This document shows, one piece after another, positions 48,000 through 60,458 of a DNA stretch of 64,000 nt. The first letter of the stretch is position 1; each line of letters begins with the position of its first letter. A program made the translations under genes and the position numbers. The notes under the pieces were generated by a model that did not search any database, was not told where the DNA came from, and saw only the letters and a program-made list of their open reading frames with translations. Origin of the DNA: Apostichopus japonicus (Eukaryota; Echinodermata; Holothuroidea; Aspidochirotida; Stichopodidae); NCBI RefSeq assembly GCF_037975245.1, contig NC_092568.1, positions 4,661,001 to 4,725,000 on the forward strand, written 5' to 3'.

Positions 48000-50960
48000 T
48001 TATCCTGTTCAGATTTTTTTCCTCTTCTCCATGATGTTTTTCTTTCTGTTCTCACCATTCTCTCCGCCACTCCATTTGATCTAGGATACCTTAGTGATGA
48101 GATGTTGTATGTGATTCCCCATGTCTCACATCATTCCTCGTAGGGCTTCCCGGAGAACTGACGTCCATTGCCTGAGATAATCTCTCTTAGTGATCCGAAG
48201 AAGATGAAAGTTTCTACTTGAGGTGTTGGGTAGTTTATGAACAACTGGGCACTTATAATGGTAATATGTGATTATTAAGTAGTCATCGTCTTTGATTTAA
48301 TTGGTCTGCAGCTAGGTTTGTCCAAGGCGTTGATCGGATGTCATGTGGTTCCCAGAGTTTCGTTCTGTTGACTGGGTTGACTTTCTTGATAAGTAATGCA
48401 TGCTTTAATCATGTGGTCGGAGTGACTGTTTATTTTTATCCAAAGGACTGACTCTCTTGCAAGGCGAGGTGTCTTTTCAGTTCTTTGATTTCCAACATGC
48501 AGGTGGCGAAGGATATCCGCCTGGAGAGGTTGAGGGATTAGGATCTGTCTGCCTTTGAAGATGACTCCATTTGCAACCCCGATTTGGTCTCTTAAAGACC
48601 AGTAAGGACGCATGTTTTGAGGTGATCCTCCATTTTGTCCGGCCACCCGGAATTGACAACTTGGGATAGCGAACTTAGAATTGGGTCATGGGTTGTTTCC
48701 AGTCTTAGTGTTTCTTGTTTAATTGTACCGAAGTTGATGAGATCCAGTTGGGTGGGATCCCCCTGCTTATCAATGACCAGTTCCTCCATTTTGAGATCCA
48801 GTGGTATGTAGCTGCATTATGTTGTTTTTGGGAGTCGGCTGAGCGCGTCGGAGAGGATCCTCGTGCTTCCAGGCTTGTAGATGACATTAAGTTGTAACCT
48901 CTTGATCAGCATCCTATGAAGCCTTGGAGATGCACTTGTAATCTCTTTCTTCACTATCATTTCAAGCGGTTTGTGATCTGTTTAGATTATGAAGGTAGGT
49001 AAGTATTGAATCTGGTTACCCCAAATACTAGTGCTAATGTCTCCCTCTCAATGGTTGAGTAATTTGCCTGTGCTGGTGACAGTGACTTCGATGTAAGTGC
49101 TACTAGCTTTATAAGCAGTATTGTTAAGCTCCGACACCTTTCTGTGATGAGTCTACTTCCAAGATGGTTGGTAGGTTAGGACTGTAGTACTGCAGGCATG
49201 TGTTGGGAGAAATAGATTGCTTGATTGCTGTGAATGATGCCTGATGATCCTCCTGACGCAAGTATGGTGTATTCTGCCTCAGAAGCTCTCAGAGAAATTG
49301 GTCATGTATGGCTACAGAAAATTCATGGCACCGAGAAATCTTAGCAGATCCTCCTTATTCTGAGGTCAAAGCATGGCATGGATATTTTCAATATTGTTTG
49401 GATCTGGGCTGACACCTCTGTCTGAGTACACGGACCCGAAGAATGTTATCTGGTTTACCTTTATCGTGCACTTTGAGATATTGAAGACTAAGCCTTCTCG
49501 CCGTGCAACCTAAAAGAGCTTGAGCATGTTGTCATCGTGCTCTGTCTCTGTTCGGCCGTAGACCACTATATCATCTGCGATTCCAACGGATCCGGGGACT
49601 TACTCTACAATGTTATCCATTTGTTACTGGAATACATCCTGACTAATGGGAAGTCCAAACTGGTTAATCGTTGAAAACAGTATCGCCCGAAGGGTGTCCT
49701 GAATGTGGTAAGTTCTTGGGATATTAGTGGTGAGAGTACAGACCAGTACCCTGCCTTAGCATGCAGCTCGGAAAAACTCTTGGCATTTGAGAATTCGGGA
49801 ATAAATTTCTCCAGAGTGGATGTCTTGTGAGGGCAACTTCTCAGGTTTGAATGTCATGGGTCTAGGAAAGCACCGAGTTTCCTATCTTTGTTTCGTTACA
49901 ACAGGGAGCTGCACCAGACTGTGTGACTGTTCACTTTACGGATGACGCCTTGCCGTTTCATGCTGTCTAGTTCAGCTTTAAGTTGCTCCTTGATATGGAT
50001 GTCATACTTTCTCGACAGGTCAATGCTGGGTTAAGCGTCCTCTTTCAGGCAGAGTTTGCCTGTGTTCGGAAATTTCCAATTGCGTCAAAGCAATCTGGAT
50101 ATTGAGTCATTAGGTCCTGTATTGATCTACTGGTTTCTGGTGAGTCTTTAAGGGTCTTCTGTGGAGGCGTAAATGTTGCATATGAAGAGTAACTACCTCA
50201 AGTCTGTCACATGTCGGCGGGTCCAGGTACGTTTACGACATAAAATCCTTGGTTAATCCACTTAGACTAACTATGCTTGTATTTAAGGGTAATAACTCCA
50301 AGATATGGAACATATGTATGATAGTGTGCCTTAAAGTAGTGTCTGTGATGACCTAATGATGGTTTTCTATTCGTCATTTGGATACATTGGACAGATGGTG
50401 TGCACGGGTAGAGTATTGCCGTTCGCACCTGTATCTACCTTCACACTAAGCTTATGCTTGCCCGGGAGCTGAGAGCATATTACACCTATATTTGCCAATG
50501 CTTCTTTACTATCCATAGTTTCAAGATACATGCTAGAAATGGTAACACTCTTAAACTGAGCAGTGAACTGTTCATCTCCACTCTCAATGGTATCGTCGGG
50601 ATCTTCATGATCAATTCCGTGAATCTTTGCCTGTTTTGGTGTTTGGCTTGGCCCTGTTTTGCGTCTCCCTTTATCATGACTATTTTTTTTGTCCTTGATT
50701 CCTGTTGCTAGTCTTACTTTGTGTTTCGACAATACTTTACCTAATGACCTGTCGTCTCACATGCTTTACACTTATCGTAATATGCCGGACACTGCCGTGG
50801 TGCATGAGAAAAGCCACAGGTACCACATTTCTTTTGAGGATTTCTGAGGACGCGGACTGTTAATCTGAATCAAGTGTGTTAAGTGATCCTCTGCTTGCAC
50901 AAACTGCTTCATATTTTCTTCATTCTTGACGAACATTCTCGATACCTTTTAGGCGTATGT
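48000..50960 (-). mobile_element. Decayed Gypsy retrotransposon (Mag/SURL-like), gag-pol remnant, copy B
   Basis: Same domain order as copy A. A 121-codon frame (50732-50367) keeps part of gag and the retropepsin motif VDTGANGNTLP. The reverse transcriptase catalytic site, read near 49575-49560, still has the paired Asp (IADDIVVYG). In the integrase zinc finger (48646-48341), however, one His and the last Cys are lost (ITYQ for STCQ). Copy A shows the opposite pattern. No LTRs are visible. Confidence 0.85.
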
Positions 50961-51817
50961 AATAAATGATTCACATTTTCAAGGTAGCTGACAGATATGA
51001 ACACCCAATGAAAGGATATCTATCTTTTCCCTTAATTGGTAAAAGAGAGACAAGAAAGAAAGCGAAGGGAAACGTGCAGAGGAAATTTCAGGGAGATTTC
51101 ACTGTCTAAATCGTGTAATTTGGCGCTTTAGAATTATTTTCAATGCGTATTCTGCCTGTGCAGTACTCTTACCAGACGATAGCACACGCAGCTGAAGGGG
51201 ATCCGCAGCGGTAACATACCTATGCCTAACTTAACTGGATACATCAGCTAATATTATAGAAAAATATATTGACATTGCATGGGTAGCCTAGAGATGTCAA
51301 AGGATGGGCCCCAGCTGGGTATGAGGCACAAGTTTGATTTACATATACGTATAGGTATATATGTATACATTCTCTTCTATACTTGCACATGGCTAGTGAA
51401 ATAACCAGAGTTTGCAAATACAAGTTCTATGTTTAGCTTCGAATTTCATCAATATAGAGGTAGGCAGTTTTAAAACAGGGAAGGATCCTATTGGTGCGTT
51501 TTAGCTTACCAACTTATGCTTGATTTTGGTGTCAAGAATCGACAAAGTAACCAGAATCAGGGTGATTTGTTAAAGGGCATTGCAAAGTTCAAAATGTTGC
51601 CGAACTGTTATAAATACGTATGTAATTGAATGTGAAAAATCTTGCAGAATTGGAAAGCGCCACACGATACGGAACATTTACTTGTCTAGGAGTAGGCAGG
51701 TTTGACAATCGCAGTTGTTTTTCACTCTCTATGATTCAGCGCATGTGTGTAGACATGCGTAATACGGTTTATGTTAACACTGAAGTGTAAACGCTATTCT
51801 TGACCAATATTGGCACC
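50961..51817. other. Non-coding stretch, copy B
   Basis: Counterpart of 9961-10728. It has the same CCAAT-containing palindrome before the candidate exon, plus a small private TATACGTATAGGTATATATG insertion near 51344. No gene was recognised. Confidence 0.4.
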
Positions 51818-51884
51818 ATGTCAACCGCATATCAACAATTTCGGAAGGGAATAAACTCCTCGTCGAGGAGATTATTCACGAGAG
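51818..51884 (+). CDS. Candidate first coding exon of the Ig-type gene, copy B
   Basis: Counterpart of 10729-10795, with the same ATG context, length, phase-1 end and GTAAGT donor. One residue differs (QQFRKG here, QQFWKG in copy A). A phase-1 acceptor for it lies at 56065, about 4.2 kb downstream. Conservation of frame and donor supports an exon, but two recent copies are weak evidence of selection. Confidence 0.4.
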
Positions 51885-52815
51885 GTAAGTGATATACATC
51901 AACAAATCCTTGATTGGTTGGACAAACCTATAGCAGCATTTCTACTCAATGGATGCAGTCTTAGGTTGATAAATAATGTCTCCGCCATTTATGTATCGCC
52001 TACGTGCACAATATGGTACAATATGGTGTACGTAGTATATTACAACGCAAATGCCTAAGCTAATGATTACATGGCTTCATTATGTTGGTCTTGAATCAAT
52101 ATTCTATGCACATCATGTTTCATGAACATTGAATTGAATACTTATTTCCATTTTCTACATTTGCAGTATTAGAAATACAACCTTAACGAATACATTATGT
52201 AAGAGAACAAGAAATTGAATGGATGATATAGCAAACAGAGATTATAAATTATTTGGCTATCTTATCTTAAATTATTGACATTTTGTCTCAAAATGTTGTC
52301 TTTCATATGTCGAAAGTGTGACATTTTTATCTCGTCAACTGTCATGTTGAACACAGTACTTACGATACATTTTGAGAATTGAAAATTCAACATTTTATAG
52401 TAAGATTGCTATAGTTTTGAGATATGTATAATCAAAACTTTGAGATATAGTGTTTTCCCCAATTCCTTTTAATGAATCACCGCATGAAAAAAAGCTATTA
52501 TTAAATGTAAACGGGATGTGCCTGGTATACGGAGCAGTATGGATTCGACCTAGACGCTGTGTTGGGGTTTGACGAAATTCCTAAATATTCTCTCCTGAAT
52601 AAGTTTTCAAACGTGGCATTTCCATGACGACGAACAAGTTAAAGGCTACGGTAATCAATTGTGATCATATAAAATCAACCTAACATATTATGCAGTGTTT
52701 CGGTTATTTTGATTCAACCGTATGATGCAAAAGTCATGAAGGCAATACAACCCAAGCCGATACACATACCATTAAGTTTGGAGTCCATTAGTTTTATGCA
52801 AAGGGGTTTACTGAA
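51885..52815. other. Putative first-intron sequence, copy B, with empty CACTA target site
   Basis: No gene is seen. The single TA at 52647-52648 is the unoccupied target of the 15 kb element found in copy A. Confidence 0.6.
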
Positions 52816-53293
52816 ACGAAGTGATTATTCGCAGGGCAGCCCGGCGAATAACGTACACAGACACCTTATTCGCAGGGCTGTGACGATTTTGAAAATAGGT
52901 TTATTATTAGGTTTTGCTATTGATACCAGTCAGTTTAGGGGCCTTGAAAAAGCCAACCTTTTGGGCCCAAATAGTCTTAGCCACTTCATAAGCTAATTTT
53001 TGGAGCCCCAGCAGTTCAAGTTTAAAAGCTTATTTTAAGGGAGCTTATCTTGGGATTCCCCAAAAGCCGATATTGCCTGAAAGCCAATATGGTCAAACCT
53101 CCCACACCTTTACATGCAAATAAGCAGTCACTCTGCAAAAACAAAGGTGAAAATGATCGAGGGATGACATTTTTATGTTGGCGGTACTAATGCTAGACTG
53201 GTTCAATCTTAAGGCCCTAGGCTCCCAAAACCAACCCTAACAGCATTAAGATAGGAATCCCAAAGGCCAATAAATTCCTCAAAATATAGAGGC
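52816..53293. other. Copy B-specific segment replacing ~300 bp of copy A
   Basis: It begins inside the sequence following TTTTATGCAAAGGGG and ends just before CTACATAATCAGAGGAG. Near its left edge, TATTCGCAGGGC and GGCGAATA form a hairpin-like inverted pair, and TTATTCGCAGGGC recurs 40 bp on. No terminal repeats or coding region were recognised. Confidence 0.6.
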
Positions 53294-56007
53294 TCCCTAC
53301 ATAATCAGAGGAGAACAGCGTTCATGAACTTCTCCTTAACCATAAAAATGGGTGGATAATTGGCTGGTCATACGATGTAGTGTTCGTATTACTTACCGAC
53401 TTCATATACTAAAAGGTCAGAGTTACAGGGAAAAAAAAGCATGTTGGCCGTTATTCATATATACCCATATGACTGAAACCTTTAAACCCATGCCTAGTAT
53501 AAGACTCTGTATATCTATACAGCGGTACGGTATTTACTTGTCAGTACCGTACATAAAATCATTATAACATATTATGCACTGTTTCAGTTATTTGCATATC
53601 GATTAAGTTTGATCGATATCGACTTTTGTTTGGCGCCGCTCTTTTGGCGACGCAATTGTTCTCTCCTTTCCTTACCGTCTTTTAATATACCTTATATGGA
53701 CACTTTTCTGTATTTTGTTTGTGCAATATGTATGTAATGGCTTGGAGGGTTGTCTTGGTGATGTTATAACTCACATTATGTCTATGCTCTGAGAAAAACA
53801 ACCAGTTCATTTCACCAGGAAAGACTTCATAGGCTGAGCTACATTCTCTATGTAGTCAGACAATGGCGTGTATACATTCAGCTATATAGACTCTCCAAAA
53901 GAAATTCGAAAAAGGAAACGAGATAAAGCAGGAGGGATGAGGAAACGATTGCGCCGTAAGAAATATAAACCGTATTTGCCATCGATTTTAATGGGTTTCG
54001 AACAAATTCTGAGCTATAAAAGGGTTGCTAATGTTAAATGTGTACAACAGTATTGTAACGCAAGCATACTATCCTTTACTGAGACCGGGCTCACAAATCA
54101 CCACATGCATTGATGCCTATTTGTCTATTGAAGGTTTTAGATTGTTACGAGTATGGTTGGCCACAATGGACAACATTCAATATATTCGATTAAATGCTGC
54201 TTGTAATTTGATTTAATGATGACAATTTTTTTTCGATTTTTTTTCGGAGGCAATTTTGTATGTCTACATAAAAATTGATCTAATGTGGATATTAATTCGA
54301 ATTCATACAGAGAGGTTTCCCCATAATGCTGGCATACATTCACATTAATGCTGGCAACTAATATATAGGGGTATTGCTAGACTGAGACTTCCTTAGATAA
54401 TTACTAATGAATTCTTTCATCCCTCGTACAATTAAAGTTTACAACAACAACTTAAGTCGTTTGCTCTCATATTGTGTATGTTTTACTGCTTCGTTTTTAT
54501 ATCTGATCTTACATATTTCTTACTATTATCTGTATACTTGTTCTTAGATTTATATATTTTGTTTTTTAATGACTTGTGCGAGTACTACAATTTTCCTTAT
54601 GTTTATGGAGTAATAAAGTTTAGTTTACTTTGAAGTCCATCGGCTTTATGCAAAGCTGTAGTTGCTGAAACATTTTTACCCGCAAATTTGACCTTTGACC
54701 TCCTCTCATCACATGACTTCTGTCGTTTTGCATTAATTGTAAAAGTTTTAGAATTTCGGCCATTTTTTCATGTAAACTGATGTTTTTTGGTCCCTAAACT
54801 AAAACCTAAAACTTTTTTACACACGTTTGGCCGAATTTGATCATTGACCCCTTTGATCACGTGAAATTTGGCGGTCGCATTAATTATTAATGCACAGTAA
54901 ACATGTAGAGTTTGCAATGTTTGATATTCTGCCTATCAAAATGACCATGTGGTCGAAGTCCTCAAACCCGAGTACTCACAAAGGACTCTTCATGCCTTCA
55001 TTGTATTCATTAATATACAAAGACAAAAGTCACGTGATCAGAGGAGAACACATATCAAATTTGTAATCTAAAGCATTTGACGAATTGTTTCTTAACGGTA
55101 ACACCGATGGAATTAAAATGAGTGGATAAATGCCTAGTCATAAGATTAATGCCTAGTCATAGATGTAATGTTCGTATCAGTGGTAACGAAAAATATATGT
55201 AATTTTTGCCGTTATGCGTATACCAAAATGACTGAAACCTATAAACCCATGCCTAATATCAGGCTCTGCGTGTCTCTCATGCATGTAAAACACCAAAATC
55301 CACGTGTTCAAAGGAGGTCACCGGTCAAACTTGGCCACATTTTGTAAAACAAGAAAACGCTTCGCAAACTATACTCTATAAGGTCGAGTTACTCTAACGT
55401 GGTGGGTTTATGACTCGGCATGTGTTGTAGTGTCACCGTGACTTACGGCGTCATAGGGTCAAAGGTGAAATAACCCCACCGATATGACAAAATGGTCAAC
55501 AGCACACACACCATGTATGATATCAGAATATGCACTACTACAGTGTGTTAATTTAATGTATAACGCTACGCCAAAGGTCACTTGATTACAGGAGTTCAAA
55601 GGTCAGACTTTGTTAAACTGGTGTACGTAATGAAGACTGACATTGTAGGGTTAACTTCTTTCAAGGTAACGTTTAAAGGAATATTCCAACATAACAAAAA
55701 CAAATCTGGAAATTTATATTTTATATAACTATTATTATAGCTGTTGTTCATATGCCAATTAAAATGCCAAATATCTGCAAGAGTCGTACCCGTAAGGTAG
55801 TAAATGACTATTTAAATAAATTATTGGAAAGTTGAGAACGCATTAATATTACATACCAAAGATCATGGGGTCAATAAAATTCAACACACATGTACTTCAC
55901 ACTTGGTATGACCATCCACCCTAATTTGGGATGAGATTTGCAATTCCGTTGATTGCCTGATAGGCTATTTGTTTAGGCATCGCTGTATTATTTACTTGGA
56001 CCTTAAT
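53294..56007. other. Non-coding sequence upstream of the Ig exons, copy B
   Basis: Counterpart of 27100-30183. It holds the LINE tail (54405-54632), a perfect TGACCTTTGACCT (54689-54701), a single 70 bp unit (55231-55295), and a DR1-like site with one mismatch (55593-55605). No gene is recognised. Confidence 0.5.
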
Positions 56008-59000
56008 ATGTTCAAACCAAACCACTCGTCATGTCACATTATCGTCTGCCATTTTGTCCTTTCAGATCGTTGTGTGTTTTGGCTTTGTATCACTTTGCAT
56101 CTGCTGCTATCAGTTGTGCCGAATACATTAGGTAAGCACGATATTATAATGAACGGTTCAATGTTATTAGATATAAGATTGATCTTTGAAACATTGACGA
56201 GAATTGTATTGCAAAAAAAAAAATCACATCAGGATTTTTTTCAAAGTAAACAGATTACAGCAAAGGAAAGAAATATCATACTAGTAGTATTGCTCTTCAT
56301 TCACAATATTGGATTTATGTTTAGCTCCGACTGTCACGACAGCGATTTTTGCTCCTCGACGGAATATATTCAGGCTTAATTTGATATAGACAACTGGATG
56401 GAAATGAATGTGTACTTAGAAGATTGCCATTCACTGCCTAATATTAGCATTTTGTACAAATAAACGTCTCCTAGAGGTTACATATCCGCAGTCAGATTTG
56501 ACTCTCCGTAGGTATTACGATATCACTGATTCATCCTTAAATACTTGTTTATGTTTACTCTTTATCTGCTCCCAATCTGATCTTCATCCGAGAGAAAAGC
56601 CAAAATGAGAGGATGCAAGAAGCATGGGAGTGACTTAATCATTTGGAAATTTTGTTTAATTAATTTACTTTTATTTTGTTTGTTTTATATTATATATATA
56701 AACATCAGTAACTCACAAAAGGGAAATTTGCATTTAACAATATTTGAATACTCTCAATTTTATTTATCAGGGAACGTGCTCTCATGTAAATCTCAGCAGG
56801 GAATTGAATTGCACCGACCAGGCATCATCAACTGTAGTCTTAATGAATCTAATGACGGCATCTACTGGTATTTTGAGGATGACCCAATATCCATAGTAAG
56901 ATTGAAGGGGAATCAACAGAAGGGCCCTAGAAGTGGTGATCTGACGATTGCTCAGAACGGTTCCCTGATATTTAGCAACGTAGCAATGAGTGATGAAGGG
57001 AGGTATCGTGTTGAAGCTAATATAGGAGCTGGCACTGTATCCATGTCCATAGACGTACTTGTTGTAGGTAAGTACCGTGCGTCTATCTCGATGATACATA
57101 GTGTGGCCATTTACACTCTCGTGTGAGGCTATATGTACCTCAATAGCAAACCTGGGTATACCAGACAACATGTTCGTCTTGTATAAATATCTGATTTTGG
57201 AACTATGGGAAATAGCGTTAAATACAAAATCACCGAAAGAATATGATATCAGGGTAAGCTGCTATTTTCGTCAGACGTCATATTTTCTCACAATTACAGT
57301 AATCATGTTAATAAAAGGATAGAAATTGAAAGAATGTGATGTCTTCATAAGTACGTTATATTAGTATCACGTTAAGTCAGACAGAGTTAATATGTTGAAA
57401 TAAAAGCACTAATAGGCTGATTATATGTTTAAACAGCTTAATGATGTTTACTTTCCGAAGGTATCTTTTTCTATTTTTCTTGCTGTTAAGTTCTCACAAC
57501 ACAGATGCTTCCCGCGATAGATGGTTGTCAGGGTGATGATTGCCGTTTGTTTCGGTATGGTGAACTCAAGTTGACTTGTACAATGAGTGGACGACCAGCA
57601 GTAACTCTTACTTGGTACAATGATACCGCAGAGGCGCCAGTGACGGACGCCACTGAACAGAGTTACAAGGACCCATCCTCAGATATGTTTGTGTCTTCTT
57701 CTACCATCAATGTAAAGATAGATATCGAAAACGTACAAAACTTGACATGTATCCCATCAGGTTTATCAGTTTCCGAAAGGACGAAGAACGCGTCGGTTCT
57801 TTTGATGGGACCTTCAAATCTTGCTAATGTATACAGGGCCAAATACATTGATATTAATGAGGACACTGGATATAATGAGCTACTAAAAAATACTTGTGAT
57901 AGAGAAACAATGCTAATTGAAACATCAGAACCTAGTGGCAAAGTCGTTCATGTAGCAGATAAATATGATGATCACGGCCCACTTGTACTTACGTCAATGT
58001 GTCCTGAGAATAATACTTACACAAGAACTTCGATTAAGTTGCTTCGTTACAAAACACCAGATGACAATAGTGTATCATTCGTTGAACAATGTCAAAGTAA
58101 AAACAATTGCATTATTGTTGCTGACGATGGTAACACAACCTTGACATGTGTTGTCAATAACACTCGTCCTGCAGCAGAAATCTTATGGAAAATAGGTAAC
58201 CAACATGTGTCGATCATTGAAACATCAGGTTCTTCGTCATGTATCTTTGATGTGTGCAATTCATCTGTGACTATCCGAGTTTAAGTTACCAGCTATAACG
58301 GCCAAATCCTGTATCCGCAATGTCTGATGTGTCTTGTTACTCTCCCGGGATCTGGCTTTAGTGACGTGTCGTCTGTTACATTACAACTGAATGGTAAGAA
58401 GATCTTACTGAGTGACAGTAGATTAAAGGGAAGAGTTAACTTGGTGCTGGTCTTCCTAGTATTTCTATATGTACATTTGCTAATGATTGTATATCCTTAA
58501 CAAAGTTCCCTACTTCCTTAAAGTGATATTCCCATGACAGAGAATATACGGCTTACACTTAAGGGAAATATTCCACACTATTAGTTGGAACCCCCATCGC
58601 AGTATCTTGTCCCTAACTCGAGATATGGTTTCTTGAATGAACCTATTTTGACTGGTTAAACCACCACCAGGAAGTGAACCACAATACAATATATGATATG
58701 TGATGTCATCAGGACAAATGATCTTCAAAGCTTTTCTACGGTTACTATAATCTTATTCTTTAATCCTTAAAACCTGATACATTTAGATTGCTTGATTAGC
58801 TGGCAACGTTCCCTGTAGGGTTGCATTCAAATGCAACTTTTTAGAAATATTACTTTCCTCTGTGGATATATGGTTGAAATAGTAACCCACATTATAAAAC
58901 ACTCTCTCCCCAAAAAGATTTTTCTTTTGACGATAACTGATGTGAAACTAAGACTTTTTATGACAAAATTACCAATGAAAACTGGGATCATGCATGTATT

Positions 59001-60458
59001 AAACCAGAATGATGCTGACTCTGCATATTATTTATTTTTCGAGAATTTTCCTCAACTTACTATAGTTTCCGTTGGAACGTCACAAACCAGGTAAAAGCAA
59101 ATCTTGGTGGACCAGTGGCATTTCTAATTCTTGTCGTACCAAGCAAAAGTTGCACATAAATACATTAAGTTTCATATGACAGCAACCGCCGTGACAACGT
59201 TTGATTTCGTAGTAGACTAAATACTGTTAGTAAATTAGTACGGCTTTAAGACTTCATGTTTGGTCGCTTTTAAGCGACAATATTCATACCAAACGTTATT
59301 GGGGTGTATTAAACTCAATTATAAATGGAACTTAATCAATCTACCAACCATTTACCTTAGAATATACACTATAATGATATCGAATAGGACGATCCCACTG
59401 ATATTTACACCAAACTCAATAATTATTTGATCAATATCGGACCCACTCTTTAGCTGATCGACTACAAGATAGCTATCACTTCTTTAACGTTTTTCGTCGT
59501 ACTGCAAATCCTGCCAGTTTCTGCGATGCCAGATTACATATAGTCTTATCTAATTTAAAAGTCATTTATAGCGTTTTCTAATTTCAAAGTATATAACCGA
59601 CGAACAATTTGTTTCAATTTTCACTTTGCCTTTGTGTTTTTCTTTTTGCATCTTGTGCTTGTTTATTGTTGTTGTTTACTTTTTCCGTTTACCTTGTATT
59701 TGTCTATTGTTACATAAGCTAGTTATACCTTCTCTGGATTATCCTCAACCCATTGTTTTTTAATTTACATTCATCAATTCTTTACCTTTAAGCTGCTTAA
59801 AGGTACAGCTTGTCTCATGTTTACTATTCATACTTACTATGTCAAGCGACGATGGTTGAAATAAAGTTTTCCAAATAAAAGATAAGGAAAACAAACTATT
59901 ATGTTGATAAACAAACACAAGTTCATTCGAATTGCCATAATAACCTATTACATTCTTCTGTTGCCAGATATAAAATATCACCAAATTTAAAAACAATCTA
60001 CTATGAGGATGCGGATTTACAAAGGGCCGTAGTAATCTGTTTAGAAGTATTGCACCTTCACCAACTTTAATGTTGTAAAATATCAGTGCGCCCTGCATTA
60101 ATTTGAAAGAAACTGTAATGGGCCCAGCCTTTGAAATGTTTGGTGACTCCTCGGATGGATCGATTGTTCTATGTAAGTTTCAGATATTTATTACAACTGC
60201 GGTAAGTGTTTGTTTTCTCAGAACATGGCTCTGATATTGTATAATTTGTTTATTTCCAGGGACAGATAATGGGAATCTTTCATTGGATGATGTGAATACT
60301 TCATCGGTGCCATTCACCATACCTGTACCTTCACAGTCACCCTCGACATCACCAAATGAAGTGAATAGAAAGTGCGGTTGTCATTGGATCGTTATCAGCC
60401 TCCTGGTCATCAGCTTTATCATTATCCTAATCGGTGTGATAGCCTATATTTCAAGGAG
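56008..60458 (+). pseudogene. Ig-superfamily gene, copy B, with premature stop
   Basis: The exons match copy A: 56066-56131 (or from ATG 56008), 56771-57067, 57491-58393, 60128-60172 and 60260-60458, with the same phases. The first Ig exon encodes exactly the same residues as copy A. In the long exon, codon AAA of copy A is TAA at 58282-58284, inside the last Ig-like unit, so the stalk and membrane helix are lost. The result could be a secreted protein with leader, V-like domain and most of the following units, or simply a dying copy degraded by nonsense-mediated decay. There is one extra Ser codon, and a cluster of replacements occurs between about 57911 and 58068. The membrane exon downstream is still open. 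Confidence 0.75.
58394..60127. other. Intron of Ig copy B
   Basis: Closely matches 32564-34300, including the hydrophobic read-through frame. It has only scattered substitutions relative to copy A. Confidence 0.5.
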
